Assembly (NCBI GenBank): GCA_964466115.1 | Contig: CAYXMH010000008.1 | Coordinates: 42,621 to 106,620, forward strand | Direction: 5' to 3' | Length of the DNA stretch: 64,000 nt | Source: Pseudolysobacter sp964466115 | Lineage (GTDB): Bacteria > Pseudomonadota > Gammaproteobacteria > Xanthomonadales > Rhodanobacteraceae | In this document: one piece after another, positions 43,068-51,566 of the stretch | Position numbering within the stretch: the stretch's first letter is position 1 | Layout: each line of letters starts with the position of its first letter | Translations under genes and position numbers: made by a program | The notes under the pieces: generated by a model | The model's database searches: none | Told to the model about the DNA's origin: nothing | Seen by the model: only the letters and a program-made list of their open reading frames with translations

Positions 43068-45284
43068 CTAAACACGGACTGGTAGAGAAACCTTCGGTTG
43101 AATCGGTGTCAAAATCGATGCATAAGCACGTAAAATGTCGTGATAAAGCTCCACATGCCTCGGGGCTTCTATAGTGATCACTAGGGCATAGCGGATTTTC
43201 TCAGCACCCGTCGTCTTGGCCCCAGCTTCACGTGCGTTGTAGTGGATATCGAATACAGGATTATTCATAGTACTGCCACGCATTTTTTTTGATCCATGAA
43301 GTACCGTCTCCCATTTGCCCATATCGGATCTTCGTTCTTCCTCCGTTGCGTACTTTTTCATATCGAAGAAGCCCTTCGTACTAGCATTGGCCGTGCCAGC
43401 CTTAACCTTCTTTTCGTTAGGGCGAAACACAACGTCCAGCCCGGCACGGGTATAACTGGCCGTATCCTGGGGATCAATTGGGGAGGCATAACAAAATGTT
43501 GCTTTTAAATTGATATTTCCGGTGAGGCCGCCGACTGGAATTGGCAATGTGGCACGAAGATATTTGCCTGGCTTCAACTCACCTTGATAAACCACGCGAG
43601 CCACACCAGACGGGCAGGTAATGATACTCATAAGTTCTTCAGGTATCTTTCCCCAACCCACTTCAAACTTGTCATGTACGGATGGATCGGCGCTATGCAC
43701 TAGCAAAGCCTTTATTGCTAACGGCGATAATTCCGACCCGAGAATAGCTCGAATTCCTACAGCATTACGAAGCAGATATGGAGAGGCAAAACTGGTCCCT
43801 AATTGTGGCGCTAATGTCGGTTTTTTTCCGGATTCCAATACATGAAAATACTTATCTGCATCGCCACCGAAAGCCATGAGATCTGGTTTAACCACCCCCG
43901 GGCTACGACCAGGACCGATCGCACTGTATGGTGCACGTGACCATGTAGATGATGTGTCGCTAGCGGCACCAACTGCTACTGCATTTACACAATCGGAGGG
44001 AACTTGCACACGCGCATTTCCGGTGACGCGATCTCTTGCACCATTGTTGCCGATGGCGACAGTCATGAAGGTACTCCCATCGCTTAGAAGATCATCTATA
44101 ACGGAAGTCCAGGCGTGAACATCGGTATCTTCAATTGGAAGATCGGGACCGAGACTTAGATTAATAAATTCGTACTGACGAGACAGCAGTACCTGCTCTA
44201 CGAAACCTAAGGTCCGATATAGTTCTAGTGGATCTTCGGTATGTGCATCTTTATCCAGTACCCGTAAGTGATCAACATACGCGAACGGGCGTAGCGCTAT
44301 TCCATTTGGTTGAATCGGCCCGAAAAGAAAAGCGGAGGTGACAGCCAAACCATGCTCTACCCCATCCAAATCATTGGGCGCATTGGGATCAAGTAAACGA
44401 TAGGCACGTACCCAAGGGCCAATCGCGTGTTGAATTGGCAGGCCACCGTCCAAAATAGCGACCTTGGGTTCTGAAGATAACGGCTGCTCATTTGGCAAAT
44501 TGCAACTAATAGACACTCCGCTTGCGCGATGCACTGGGCGCATACCACGTAATTTTGGCACCGGACGAATTACGCGAACGAAAACGAATTCCGATAACTT
44601 ATCCACATTGATATGCGGACCTTCTACAGGTACAAACCACATGTTACCTGCTCGAAAATCAAGGCCAATATGCACCTTTATTTCGAGGTTCTTGGCGTAG
44701 TTTGTAAATCCTTCTTGAATAAATGCAGGGTTTTCGTCCGGTAGCAAGTGAACACCCACCTCAAAGAATCTATCTTTCTTGTTTCCATAAATACTGATGC
44801 GTTCGTTAGGCGCAAAACTGGAGAAGTTTTCAATGTGGGCAAGATCGAGCGCTTCATCCGTTTCAGGTTTTACTTGCTGCGCCCATCGATTCAATTGTCG
44901 AAAAACATTCCGTTTACCGGCAACGAACAATTCGGTAGTTGAACATTCTTTGGGCGGTTGTTTCTTTGTCCATTTTGTTGGCGTAAGTCTTATTGTTCGG
45001 CTTCCTATGGACTCTAATCCAACCGTTCGCAGTAGTGAAATTGGAAAGAACGATTTAGCAATGTAACTCGGATTCAAGGTCAAGCGTGCAACACCAAAAT
45101 CGCCTGGGCAGGCATCGGGCGGTAATTCATCGAGCGCGCTGGAAGTCGATGTGAACTGGGGGGCAAGACGTTCGACCGTTTCTTGCAAAGTATAAGCCTC
45201 GGCTTTGCCTGGCTTGCGCTTTGGCCCTTTGATGTCGTGAGTTAATAGTTCGCCGCGACCAATTAGAAAATTTGTTTGATTCAT
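43068..45284 (-). CDS. ietS: Subtilisin-like serine protease of an ietAS-type defence pair
   Basis: The 738-residue protein has an S8 catalytic triad: D279 (VAILDGGLP), H311 (VEHGLAVTSA) and S498 (GTSFASPYLLR), with the oxyanion Asn in AIGNNGARD near 413. No signal peptide is visible, so it works in the cytoplasm, unusual for subtilases. It starts inside the ATPase gene stop (ATGA). The pairing of an AAA ATPase with a cytoplasmic S8 protease matches ietAS, an anti-phage system from earlier surveys; its trigger and target are not established here. It lies between the two operator modules of the prophage. Confidence 0.8.
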   Translation of the reverse strand: MNQTNFLIGRGELLTHDIKGPKRKPGKAEAYTLQETVERLAPQFTSTSSALDELPPDACPGDFGVARLTLNPSYIAKSFFPISLLRTVGLESIGSRTIRLTPTKWTKKQPPKECSTTELFVAGKRNVFRQLNRWAQQVKPETDEALDLAHIENFSSFAPNERISIYGNKKDRFFEVGVHLLPDENPAFIQEGFTNYAKNLEIKVHIGLDFRAGNMWFVPVEGPHINVDKLSEFVFVRVIRPVPKLRGMRPVHRASGVSISCNLPNEQPLSSEPKVAILDGGLPIQHAIGPWVRAYRLLDPNAPNDLDGVEHGLAVTSAFLFGPIQPNGIALRPFAYVDHLRVLDKDAHTEDPLELYRTLGFVEQVLLSRQYEFINLSLGPDLPIEDTDVHAWTSVIDDLLSDGSTFMTVAIGNNGARDRVTGNARVQVPSDCVNAVAVGAASDTSSTWSRAPYSAIGPGRSPGVVKPDLMAFGGDADKYFHVLESGKKPTLAPQLGTSFASPYLLRNAVGIRAILGSELSPLAIKALLVHSADPSVHDKFEVGWGKIPEELMSIITCPSGVARVVYQGELKPGKYLRATLPIPVGGLTGNINLKATFCYASPIDPQDTASYTRAGLDVVFRPNEKKVKAGTANASTKGFFDMKKYATEEERRSDMGKWETVLHGSKKMRGSTMNNPVFDIHYNAREAGAKTTGAEKIRYALVITIEAPRHVELYHDILRAYASILTPIQPKVSLPVRV

Positions 45285-46408
45285 ATCTCACAGCTCTCCT
45301 TAGCGATCTTAGCTGTGTACTTTCGGATGGTGTCTCGGCTCACTCCAGTGATATCGGAAACCATGTGTTGCGAAAGACGTGTCTGCTTTGCTAGATGGAC
45401 GGCCAAATCGATCCGTGCTCGCCGATCCAAGGTCAGCATGCGTGATTTAATGAATTCCTCGATCAATTCCGTATCTGAAGACATCCCTAGAGCTAAGGCA
45501 CGACGAAAGCGCTGAACCTCCCGCTCGATATCACTAAACGACATGCCGTTGAACGCGAAAGTTAGGGCATCCCTCCAGCGCGCAAGTAGCGCGTAGTCTG
45601 GACCTAGGAAGCGTTTGACCGCCTGTTTAATAGCAGACATCGTTGGTAATTCAAATTTGACTACCAGATCGAAGCGTCGCCACAAGGCTGGATCGATAAG
45701 CTCAGGATGGTTAGTAGCTGCTAACAATAGACTTGCCACAGGCCATTCGTCGACTTCCTGAAGAATGACTGTCACTAGCCGCTTCAATTCACCTATGTCG
45801 GTATCGTCACTGCGTCTTTTGGCAATAGCATCAATCTCATCAAGCAGCAGCACGCACGGTTTGCGCTTGGCAAAATCTAGGGCAGCACGGAGATTACTGC
45901 CGCTACGTCCCAACAAGCTGCTCATTACGGCAGTTAGATCAAGAACATACAATGGGACACTTAACTTTGCAGCGAGCCAACGTCCTGTAAGTGTTTTCCC
46001 AACACCTGGTGGTCCGACAAAGATCGCGGAGCGCGTTGGATGCAAACCCGAAACCGCCAATCGCTGGGACTGACGCCTTTCCTGAATTAGTTGGTTCAAT
46101 ATCTCTTCAAGTTCACTCGACAATAATGGGGACTCGCGGTCAGGGGTGTCCCTGTAAGATTTTAGTAGCGAAAGACGTGATTCGTCGTCTATTGGCAAAG
46201 TCTGATCGGGAGCGATCATGGCTTGTCTCAAGGGACTAGTTGTTCGCGCTGGTTTGGCGCGCAGGTAAGAATCCAGCTGTTCAGCCAACTCCGGCACAGT
46301 GGTTCGATATTTACGGATCAACCGCGCAACGAACAAACGAACATCTTCTGTCTGTTCCGCAACGGCAAGCCGAACTAAATGGGCTAAATCTGTCTGAATA
46401 TCTGACAT
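45281..46408 (-). CDS. ietA: AAA+ ATPase of an ietAS-type defence pair
   Basis: ATG 46408 gives 375 residues; a TTG three codons upstream is less likely. The AAA+ core has Walker A GPPGVGKT (132-139), Walker B VLLLDE (186-191), a sensor region LLAATNHPELIDPALWRRFD with Asn and Arg-finger candidates, and a C-terminal HTH-like region (LSQHMVSDITGVSRDTIRKY). It probably senses infection or loads substrate on the partner protease. It is the first gene of a leftward three-gene operon (ATPase, protease, DUF2188). Confidence 0.8.
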   Translation of the reverse strand: MSDIQTDLAHLVRLAVAEQTEDVRLFVARLIRKYRTTVPELAEQLDSYLRAKPARTTSPLRQAMIAPDQTLPIDDESRLSLLKSYRDTPDRESPLLSSELEEILNQLIQERRQSQRLAVSGLHPTRSAIFVGPPGVGKTLTGRWLAAKLSVPLYVLDLTAVMSSLLGRSGSNLRAALDFAKRKPCVLLLDEIDAIAKRRSDDTDIGELKRLVTVILQEVDEWPVASLLLAATNHPELIDPALWRRFDLVVKFELPTMSAIKQAVKRFLGPDYALLARWRDALTFAFNGMSFSDIEREVQRFRRALALGMSSDTELIEEFIKSRMLTLDRRARIDLAVHLAKQTRLSQHMVSDITGVSRDTIRKYTAKIAKESCEI

Positions 46409-46581
46409 TTCGTCCAAAATATCCTTAAATCATTGATTTTAATGTATCTAACAATAGAGTAATTTGGGCTAACTAATTTTCTCATGTTTAGTTAAATGTT
46501 GGAAGCCGATTTTTACATGTTGGCCGTGCATGCCGGTTTCTCTTAGTTTCCTTGCTCACGGAAGCATAATCCCATCTCGTT

Positions 46582-46623
46582 TGTAAACCTATAGTTGATT
46601 CTTTAGTAAACCTGTGGTTTACT
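46582..46623 (+). promoter_or_regulatory. Right operator pair and early rightward promoter
   Basis: A perfect palindrome AGTAAACCTGTGGTTTACT (46605-46623) and a degenerate one (TTGTAAACCTATAGTTGATT, from 46581) are centred 23 bp apart. They mirror the module at 41.56 kb. TTGATT (46595-46600), 17 bp and TTTACT (46618-46623) form the promoter for the plus-strand early operon; the repressor would cover it. Another 9-bp palindrome (ACTATGCTC/GAGCATAGT, 46621-46647) lies between the -10 and the first start codon. Confidence 0.75.
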
Positions 46624-46648
46624 ATGCTCACATCACGAGAGCATAGTC

Positions 46649-47002
46649 ATGAATACCACGCAGCTAAATAATTCCCTCCTAAACACCCTAATCGCGCAGC
46701 CCGCCTATACCGGGATTTTTGACCGAGAATACCTAAGTATTGCCTGCGCCGCAGCCATCCGTTTCGGCGCCTCGAATGAAGCCGCCTGCGCGCTTGCCGC
46801 TGAACTGGTTATTGCCCAGCACACGACGAGACTAGAGCGCATGCGGTACGCGCCGCTCACTCCTGGTTACAAACGCGCTTGGGATGAGGACTTAAATCGC
46901 CAGGCGTATCAAAAGCGCATCGCTCAATTGGAAGACGCGCTCAACGTCATTCGTAAAACCAGCGCTCATGCAACGCACACCGAATTGCCGGTGGCCGCAT
47001 GA
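46649..47002 (+). CDS. Early phage protein of unknown function
   Basis: The 117-residue helical protein (MNTTQLNNSLLNTLIAQ..) is the first gene behind the right early promoter. The initiation region (GAGCATAGTCATG) shows no clear ribosome site. The sequence has a Tyr/Ala-rich helix and RMRYAPLTPGYKRAWDEDLNRQ. No family recognised; by position it could be an early regulator or recombination accessory protein. Confidence 0.7.
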   Translation: MNTTQLNNSLLNTLIAQPAYTGIFDREYLSIACAAAIRFGASNEAACALAAELVIAQHTTRLERMRYAPLTPGYKRAWDEDLNRQAYQKRIAQLEDALNVIRKTSAHATHTELPVAA

Positions 47003-47051
47003 ATTTGTTTAACGCCAAACCCCAGCACCTTAACCCCATCCGGAGAAACTC

Positions 47052-47483
47052 ATGTCCCCGTTAGCCAATGCTTTTTTTAATTCCCTTTTGCACCCATTCG
47101 ATGCGGCCGACCGAGCCGCTCGAAAACTGCTCGATGCCAAAACCGTCGAAAGCGATGCGACTGCTGCCCGTATTGCGGCCGAACAAGAATTGATTCGATT
47201 GGTCGGCTTAAGAACGGAAGGAACCACCACCTGCAAGACCGATTTCTTCAAGATTTCCACAACCGGCAAATTGAACCGCGCATTGAATGTCGACGCACTT
47301 ACCGCACTAATTCCCAACATTCCCGAAAATGTCCTGAAGCGCCTGATTCGGTACAAGCCGGAACTGAACCTCACGGAACTGCGCAACATCGAGGCGAACG
47401 ACCCGCTGCTCTACATCTTGTTATCAAGTGCACTCACGGTCACGCCCGCCAAACCGTCTGTGTCTGTCGACACCCTCGACTGA
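47052..47483 (+). CDS. Early phage protein of unknown function, recombination module
   Basis: The 143-residue helical protein (GGAG before ATG) has an N-terminal coiled segment (AARKLLDAKTVESDATAARIAAEQELIRL) quoted by position 24-52, then a globular part (ALNVDALTALIPNIPENVLKRLI). It precedes the Sak4-like gene by 36 bp and is likely co-transcribed. No family recognised. Confidence 0.7.
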   Translation: MSPLANAFFNSLLHPFDAADRAARKLLDAKTVESDATAARIAAEQELIRLVGLRTEGTTTCKTDFFKISTTGKLNRALNVDALTALIPNIPENVLKRLIRYKPELNLTELRNIEANDPLLYILLSSALTVTPAKPSVSVDTLD

Positions 47484-47519
47484 CTCAATTCCATCCGAAC
47501 GAAATAGAAGGAGACCGCC

Positions 47520-48302
47520 GTGAGCATTTCACTGGCAAGCCTGCAACGCGTCAGCGCAAACCGCCCACCGATCATCGGTATTCATGGCGGGCCTGGTGTC
47601 GGCAAAACGACCTTTGCCGTACAAGCACCGGACGTGGTGTTTATTCGAACCGAAGACGGCCTGGGCAATCTTACCGCCACCGCGTTTCCCGTCGCGCATT
47701 CTTTTAACGACGTGATGGCGGCACTCACCGCTCTGCACAACGAGACCCATGCGTTTCGCTGGGTGGTGATCGATTCACTGTCGGCTCTAGAGCCGATGAT
47801 TTGGGTGGATCTGTGCAAGCGCGATGGCAAAGCCAATATCGAAGACTTCGGTTACGGGAAGGGCTACATCCTGGCGATGGATTACTGGCAAAGACTGATC
47901 TCTGAATTGATCGCTCTTGCCAGCGACAAAGGCGTCGGCTCGATCCTGATCGCACACACGGACATCGTCCGGTACGAATCCCCGGAAGTGGACGCCTACG
48001 ATCGGGCGCAAATCAAGTTGCACAAGCGCGCGTTTCAACTGATGTACGAGCGCTGTGATGTGATCGGTTATGCCGCACCGCGCGTAATTGTACGCAAGGA
48101 AAAGACCGGTATGACCGCAACCCGCAACTTAGGCGTCGGTACTGGTGAGAGGCTATTACATCTGGTCGAGAAACCCGCGCACATCGCCAAGAACCGCTAC
48201 TCGCTACCCGACACGTTACCGCTGTCCTGGCCCACGTTCGAAGCGGCCTTGATGGCCGCGGTCACACCGCAACCAACCCTACCAGCCGCAGCAGCGGCCT
48301 AA
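47520..48302 (+). CDS. Sak4-like RecA-fold recombination ATPase
   Basis: GTG 47520 with AAGGAG upstream gives 260 residues. Walker A GGPGVGKT (23-30), WVVIDSLSALE as Walker B, and ILIAHTDIVRYE as a sensor segment fit the phage Sak4/AAA_24 family of single-strand annealing or RecA-like ATPases. It would act with the DUF669 protein and the exonuclease in the following genes, as phage recombination pathway. Confidence 0.85.
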   Translation: MSISLASLQRVSANRPPIIGIHGGPGVGKTTFAVQAPDVVFIRTEDGLGNLTATAFPVAHSFNDVMAALTALHNETHAFRWVVIDSLSALEPMIWVDLCKRDGKANIEDFGYGKGYILAMDYWQRLISELIALASDKGVGSILIAHTDIVRYESPEVDAYDRAQIKLHKRAFQLMYERCDVIGYAAPRVIVRKEKTGMTATRNLGVGTGERLLHLVEKPAHIAKNRYSLPDTLPLSWPTFEAALMAAVTPQPTLPAAAAA

Positions 48303-48319
48303 TTTAAGGAGACTCCATC

Positions 48320-48838
48320 ATGAATTTATCTGGCTTTTTTGGCGGCGCGTTCGATAGCAGCGTCGTACCACCGTCCACTGACTTTGCTCCGGTTCCGAGC
48401 GGGGAGTACGAAGCGATCATTACCGATTCCGATGTGAAACCCACTACGTCCGGAACCGGCGAGTACTTAGAACTGACCCATCAAATTATCAGCGGTCCGT
48501 TCAGCGGCCGATTGGTATGGGCACGCTTAAACCTGAAAAACGACAACACGCAAACGGTGGAAATTGCACAGCGCAATTTATCTGCCATCTGTCACGCGAC
48601 CTGTGTTATGGCTCCTTCCGACAGCGTGCAGTTACACAACATTCCCATGTTGATTCGTGTCGAGCTGGTTCCTGCCGATAGCAAACGCAGCCGTGACGGC
48701 AACGAAATCAGAAGCTGGAAACGGCGCGATGGCGCGACGCCACCGGCCGCACTGGTTCAACACGCAGCAGCGTTGCCAAACAAGGCCTCTTTCACTCAGC
48801 CCCAAGCTCCCGCCCTCGCACCGGCGTGGGCGCGCTAA
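48320..48838 (+). CDS. DUF669 single-stranded DNA binding-like protein
   Basis: The 172-residue protein shows the DUF669 pattern: FAPVPSGEYEAIITDSDVKPT, TGEYLELTHQIISGPFSGR and VWARLNLKNDNTQTVEIAQRNLSAIC, ending in a Pro/Ala-rich tail. DUF669 proteins are SSB-like partners of Sak4-type ATPases. GGAG precedes ATG; the gene follows the ATPase by 17 bp. Confidence 0.8.
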   Translation: MNLSGFFGGAFDSSVVPPSTDFAPVPSGEYEAIITDSDVKPTTSGTGEYLELTHQIISGPFSGRLVWARLNLKNDNTQTVEIAQRNLSAICHATCVMAPSDSVQLHNIPMLIRVELVPADSKRSRDGNEIRSWKRRDGATPPAALVQHAAALPNKASFTQPQAPALAPAWAR

Positions 48839-48860
48839 CACCAATTACTAGGAGAACGGT

Positions 48861-49358
48861 ATGAACCCTAACGTTAACCCAGCGCATACGCCAACCGTAT
48901 TTTCGGAAAAAATCCTACTCGCCGAATTGATGGCCATCACCTTGGATGAACTCAAAGCCGCTCAGGACATTTGGCAACGCTTAAGCCAAAACGAACAAGA
49001 TGAGGTGATTGAGCGCCTACAGAAGCGCTGCGCTGATGCGGCAAAGCAAACGGTCAATCTGATTTTGAGTGCCGGTTTTGCTCGGCTTACCGGCACGCTC
49101 GAAAGCGTCGCTGTCAAAGACGGCATTAAGGCCGTATTGACCTTCTCTGCTACTGACCCTGAGCGCCATTCATTGACCGATGCCACCGGTGGAAAGGTCA
49201 CGGTTGTCTTAACGGATACAAACGGATTCGTGACGCCTGCGCACGATCACAAAGCGGAGGCACCCCACGTGGACGACCTCGCTGAACGCGCATTGAAAAA
49301 GATCGGAGGTAAGCAAAGGCGCGGTAACGACAACGGCAACCTGGACAAAGCGGCTTAA
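48861..49358 (+). CDS. Phage protein of unknown function, recombination module
   Basis: The 165-residue product (AGGAG before ATG) has an N-terminal helical part (ITLDELKAAQDIWQRLSQNEQDEVIERL) quoted by positions 27-54, a strand-rich middle (AVKDGIKAVLTFSATDPERHS) and a basic tail. It lies between the SSB-like and exonuclease genes and probably assists recombination or replication. Family not recognised. Confidence 0.65.
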   Translation: MNPNVNPAHTPTVFSEKILLAELMAITLDELKAAQDIWQRLSQNEQDEVIERLQKRCADAAKQTVNLILSAGFARLTGTLESVAVKDGIKAVLTFSATDPERHSLTDATGGKVTVVLTDTNGFVTPAHDHKAEAPHVDDLAERALKKIGGKQRRGNDNGNLDKAA

Positions 49359-49372
49359 TTGGATTTTTTCCT

Positions 49373-50488
49373 ATGACTGCATTGCCCGCTCTCGCGTCAC
49401 CCGATCCCACCCTCGAAGCGTTACGCACCCGCGTTGAGCACGATGGCCACACGGAGCCGCGTCCGTATTTGGGTATGTCCTCTATCGGAGAACCGTGCGA
49501 GCGGCGCCTCTGGTACGGCTTTCGTTGGGCGGTTCGTGAAGAATTTACGGCCGATACGCTCTGGCGGTTTGAGGACGGCCATTACACGGAAGCGTTAATC
49601 GCCCAGCGCCTGCGTAAGGTGCCGGGTGTCGAGCTGCACACGATCAATCCGAAAACCGGCCAACAGATCGGCTTTAACTACCTCGGCGGGCATTTTGCCG
49701 GACACATGGACGGAATCATTCGCGGCCTACTGCAGGCGCCAAAGACATGGCATGTGTGGGAGGCCAAAGCGAGCGAGAAAGCGAGCGAACTCGAAAAACT
49801 AAGGCTTAGTAAAGGCGAGAAAAATGCGCTAGCGGAATGGAACGCCGTTTACTACGCGCAAGCGGTGATCTATATGGCATCGGCCGACCTGACGCGGCAT
49901 TACCTTACCGTGGCGACACCGGGCGGGCGCGACATCGTTAGCGTGCGAACCGACGCCAATCCCATGCTGGCGAAGACACTCTACAACAAAGCCGAACGCA
50001 TCATTACAGCCAGTGAGCCACCCGCCAAAATCAGCGACAACGCCGCTTGGTACCAGTGCAAGTATTGTCCGGCACATAGCATCTGCCACGGTAGTAAGCT
50101 TCCCGCAGTGTCGTGCCGCACCTGTATGCACGCCACACCAGAACTGGACGGCGACGGTCGCTGGAGCTGTGCACATTATCAATGCGATATCAGCACCGCG
50201 GAGCAGCGGCTCTCCAGCCAATGTCCGTCTCATCGTTACATCCCGGCGCTAGTGACTTATGCCAAGCCGATCGATGCGGACCCGGTCGCAAACACCATCA
50301 CTTATGCGCTGCCCGATGGTCGCACCTTCCTCAATGGTGCACACGGCAAAGACAGTTATAGCAGCGACGAACTGCGAAACATGACGCCATCACTAATCGG
50401 TAATAGCGCGTTGGACGAACTACGAATGGTTTTCACTGCACGGCTGGTTGAAAACACTGAGGCCAGTAATGACGCTATCCCATTCTAG
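49373..50488 (+). CDS. RecB/Cas4-like exonuclease with Fe-S cysteines
   Basis: The 371-residue protein has a PD-(D/E)XK core: EDGHYTEALIAQRL (67-80), GHFAGHMDGII with D113, and HVWEAKAS with E130 and K132. The Cys set C42 (IGEPCERRLWYGF) plus CKYCPAHSICHG is typical of Fe-S RecB/Cas4-like nucleases. A C-terminal zinc-like cluster (CRTCMHA..WSCAHYQCD) follows. It would degrade one DNA strand for recombination with the Sak4-like and SSB-like proteins. Confidence 0.82.
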   Translation: MTALPALASPDPTLEALRTRVEHDGHTEPRPYLGMSSIGEPCERRLWYGFRWAVREEFTADTLWRFEDGHYTEALIAQRLRKVPGVELHTINPKTGQQIGFNYLGGHFAGHMDGIIRGLLQAPKTWHVWEAKASEKASELEKLRLSKGEKNALAEWNAVYYAQAVIYMASADLTRHYLTVATPGGRDIVSVRTDANPMLAKTLYNKAERIITASEPPAKISDNAAWYQCKYCPAHSICHGSKLPAVSCRTCMHATPELDGDGRWSCAHYQCDISTAEQRLSSQCPSHRYIPALVTYAKPIDADPVANTITYALPDGRTFLNGAHGKDSYSSDELRNMTPSLIGNSALDELRMVFTARLVENTEASNDAIPF

Positions 50489-50978
50489 CTGTCGCAACGC
50501 ACGCAATGTTGTCGGCGTGATGGCGATCTTGGCGGCCGGGTTGGATTTTGCGGATGGTCCATCAGTGCAGATCGAACGAGATCGCGAATGCTTGGCGCTG
50601 GCGGCTTTCGCCGAAGCCCGTAATCAAGGCCACATTGGTATGGCGGCAGTCATTCGCGTGGTAATCAACCGCGCCACCGATCCTTTACATCGATGGCCGA
50701 GGTCATTGTGTGGTGTTGTACATGAACCCGGGCAATTTGTCGGAGTGGAAAAATGGCGTGATCCAAGCCGTGCTGAATTATCGGACGCAATTTCCTGGCG
50801 ACGATCACTGGCTTTGGCCGATGCGATGCTCGCTGGTACTGGTCCGGCGTTGGGCGCTTGTGCGGTTGCAACCAGTTTTGACAAGAGTGGTAGGGCTGCG
50901 GGCTTAGTACCCGTCTGCCGCCTGGGAGCACACGTATTTTACGTTGAACCACAAATCGACATAGTGGGGATACCGTGA
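50469..50978 (+). CDS. SleB-like cell wall hydrolase
   Basis: ATG 50469, preceded by GAGG, overlaps the exonuclease gene by 20 bp. The 169-residue protein has the hydrolase_2/SleB pattern: ALAAFAEARNQGHIGMAAVI with the catalytic-type Glu, NRATDPLHRWPRSLCGVVHE and a C-terminal GAHVFYVEP. A hydrophobic start (VVGVMAILAAGL) could export it. An enzyme of this type in the early operon, away from the lysis cassette, is unusual. Confidence 0.75.
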   Translation: MTLSHSSCRNARNVVGVMAILAAGLDFADGPSVQIERDRECLALAAFAEARNQGHIGMAAVIRVVINRATDPLHRWPRSLCGVVHEPGQFVGVEKWRDPSRAELSDAISWRRSLALADAMLAGTGPALGACAVATSFDKSGRAAGLVPVCRLGAHVFYVEPQIDIVGIP

Positions 50979-51028
50979 TGGGCATCTGTCCTTTTGGTAA
51001 AGGCTTCCGCAAAAAAGAGGTGATGCAA

Positions 51029-51310
51029 ATGAACACCACATTTTTACTGCTTGCTCAATACGGTAAGGCGGTCGTTAGCATTGAGGAAGTCGCGCCGCTG
51101 TTTGGGTGGGTTCCGAAAACGGCACAAAACCGCGTTTGTGCAGGAACATTTCCGGTACACACATTCAAGTTGGGCCACCACATATGTGTAAGGATTCAAG
51201 ACCTAGCCGAATATATCGATCACCAGTCGAAGATTGATTCACGACAACTAAATAACGACTTAATGTATAGCGCTGCAAAACAACGGCGCTTCCATCGTAA
51301 GGTTCAGTAA
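51029..51310 (+). CDS. PrtN-like transcriptional activator
   Basis: ATG 51029, eight bases after GAGG, gives 93 residues starting NTTFLLLAQYGKAVVSIEEVA, matching the pyocin activator PrtN family, with an HTH-like GWVPKTAQNRVCAG and QDLAEYIDHQ at the end. PrtN activates late phage-tail genes in pyocin loci; in prophages such proteins are small regulators. It might supply SOS-linked induction for a repressor that lacks the cleavage domain; inference. Confidence 0.75.
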   Translation: MNTTFLLLAQYGKAVVSIEEVAPLFGWVPKTAQNRVCAGTFPVHTFKLGHHICVRIQDLAEYIDHQSKIDSRQLNNDLMYSAAKQRRFHRKVQ

Positions 51311-51326
51311 GTAGAGGATCATAATC

Positions 51327-51539
51327 ATGTTGAACACTCCAGAATTTATCCAAATGCTGCGTTTACCCATGGTATGCAAGCGCACAGGATTGTCCCGTTC
51401 GCAAATTTATCGACTGGAGGCAGAAGGGAGCTTTCCGAAACATATCAAATTGAGTGAACGTGCCTCGGCATGGCTCGCTCATGAAATAGACGGATGGATA
51501 GCCGAGCGTATAGCAAAAAGCCGCAAAGTGGCAGTATAG
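51327..51539 (+). CDS. AlpA-like regulator/excisionase
   Basis: The 70-residue protein has the AlpA-type winged HTH: LRLPMVCKRTGLSRSQIYRLE followed by GSFPKHIKLSERASAWLAHEIDGW. AlpA proteins regulate P4-type integrases or act as excisionases. It is the last gene of the rightward operon and converges on the integrase gene 27 bp away. Confidence 0.85.
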   Translation: MLNTPEFIQMLRLPMVCKRTGLSRSQIYRLEAEGSFPKHIKLSERASAWLAHEIDGWIAERIAKSRKVAV

Positions 51540-51566
51540 GTATATATATTTTATTATAATAAACTT

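Noticed and set aside
46621..46647. Palindrome considered as an RNA thermometer or riboswitch in the early leader
   Set aside because: Its left arm overlaps the promoter -10, so it would not be transcribed in full.
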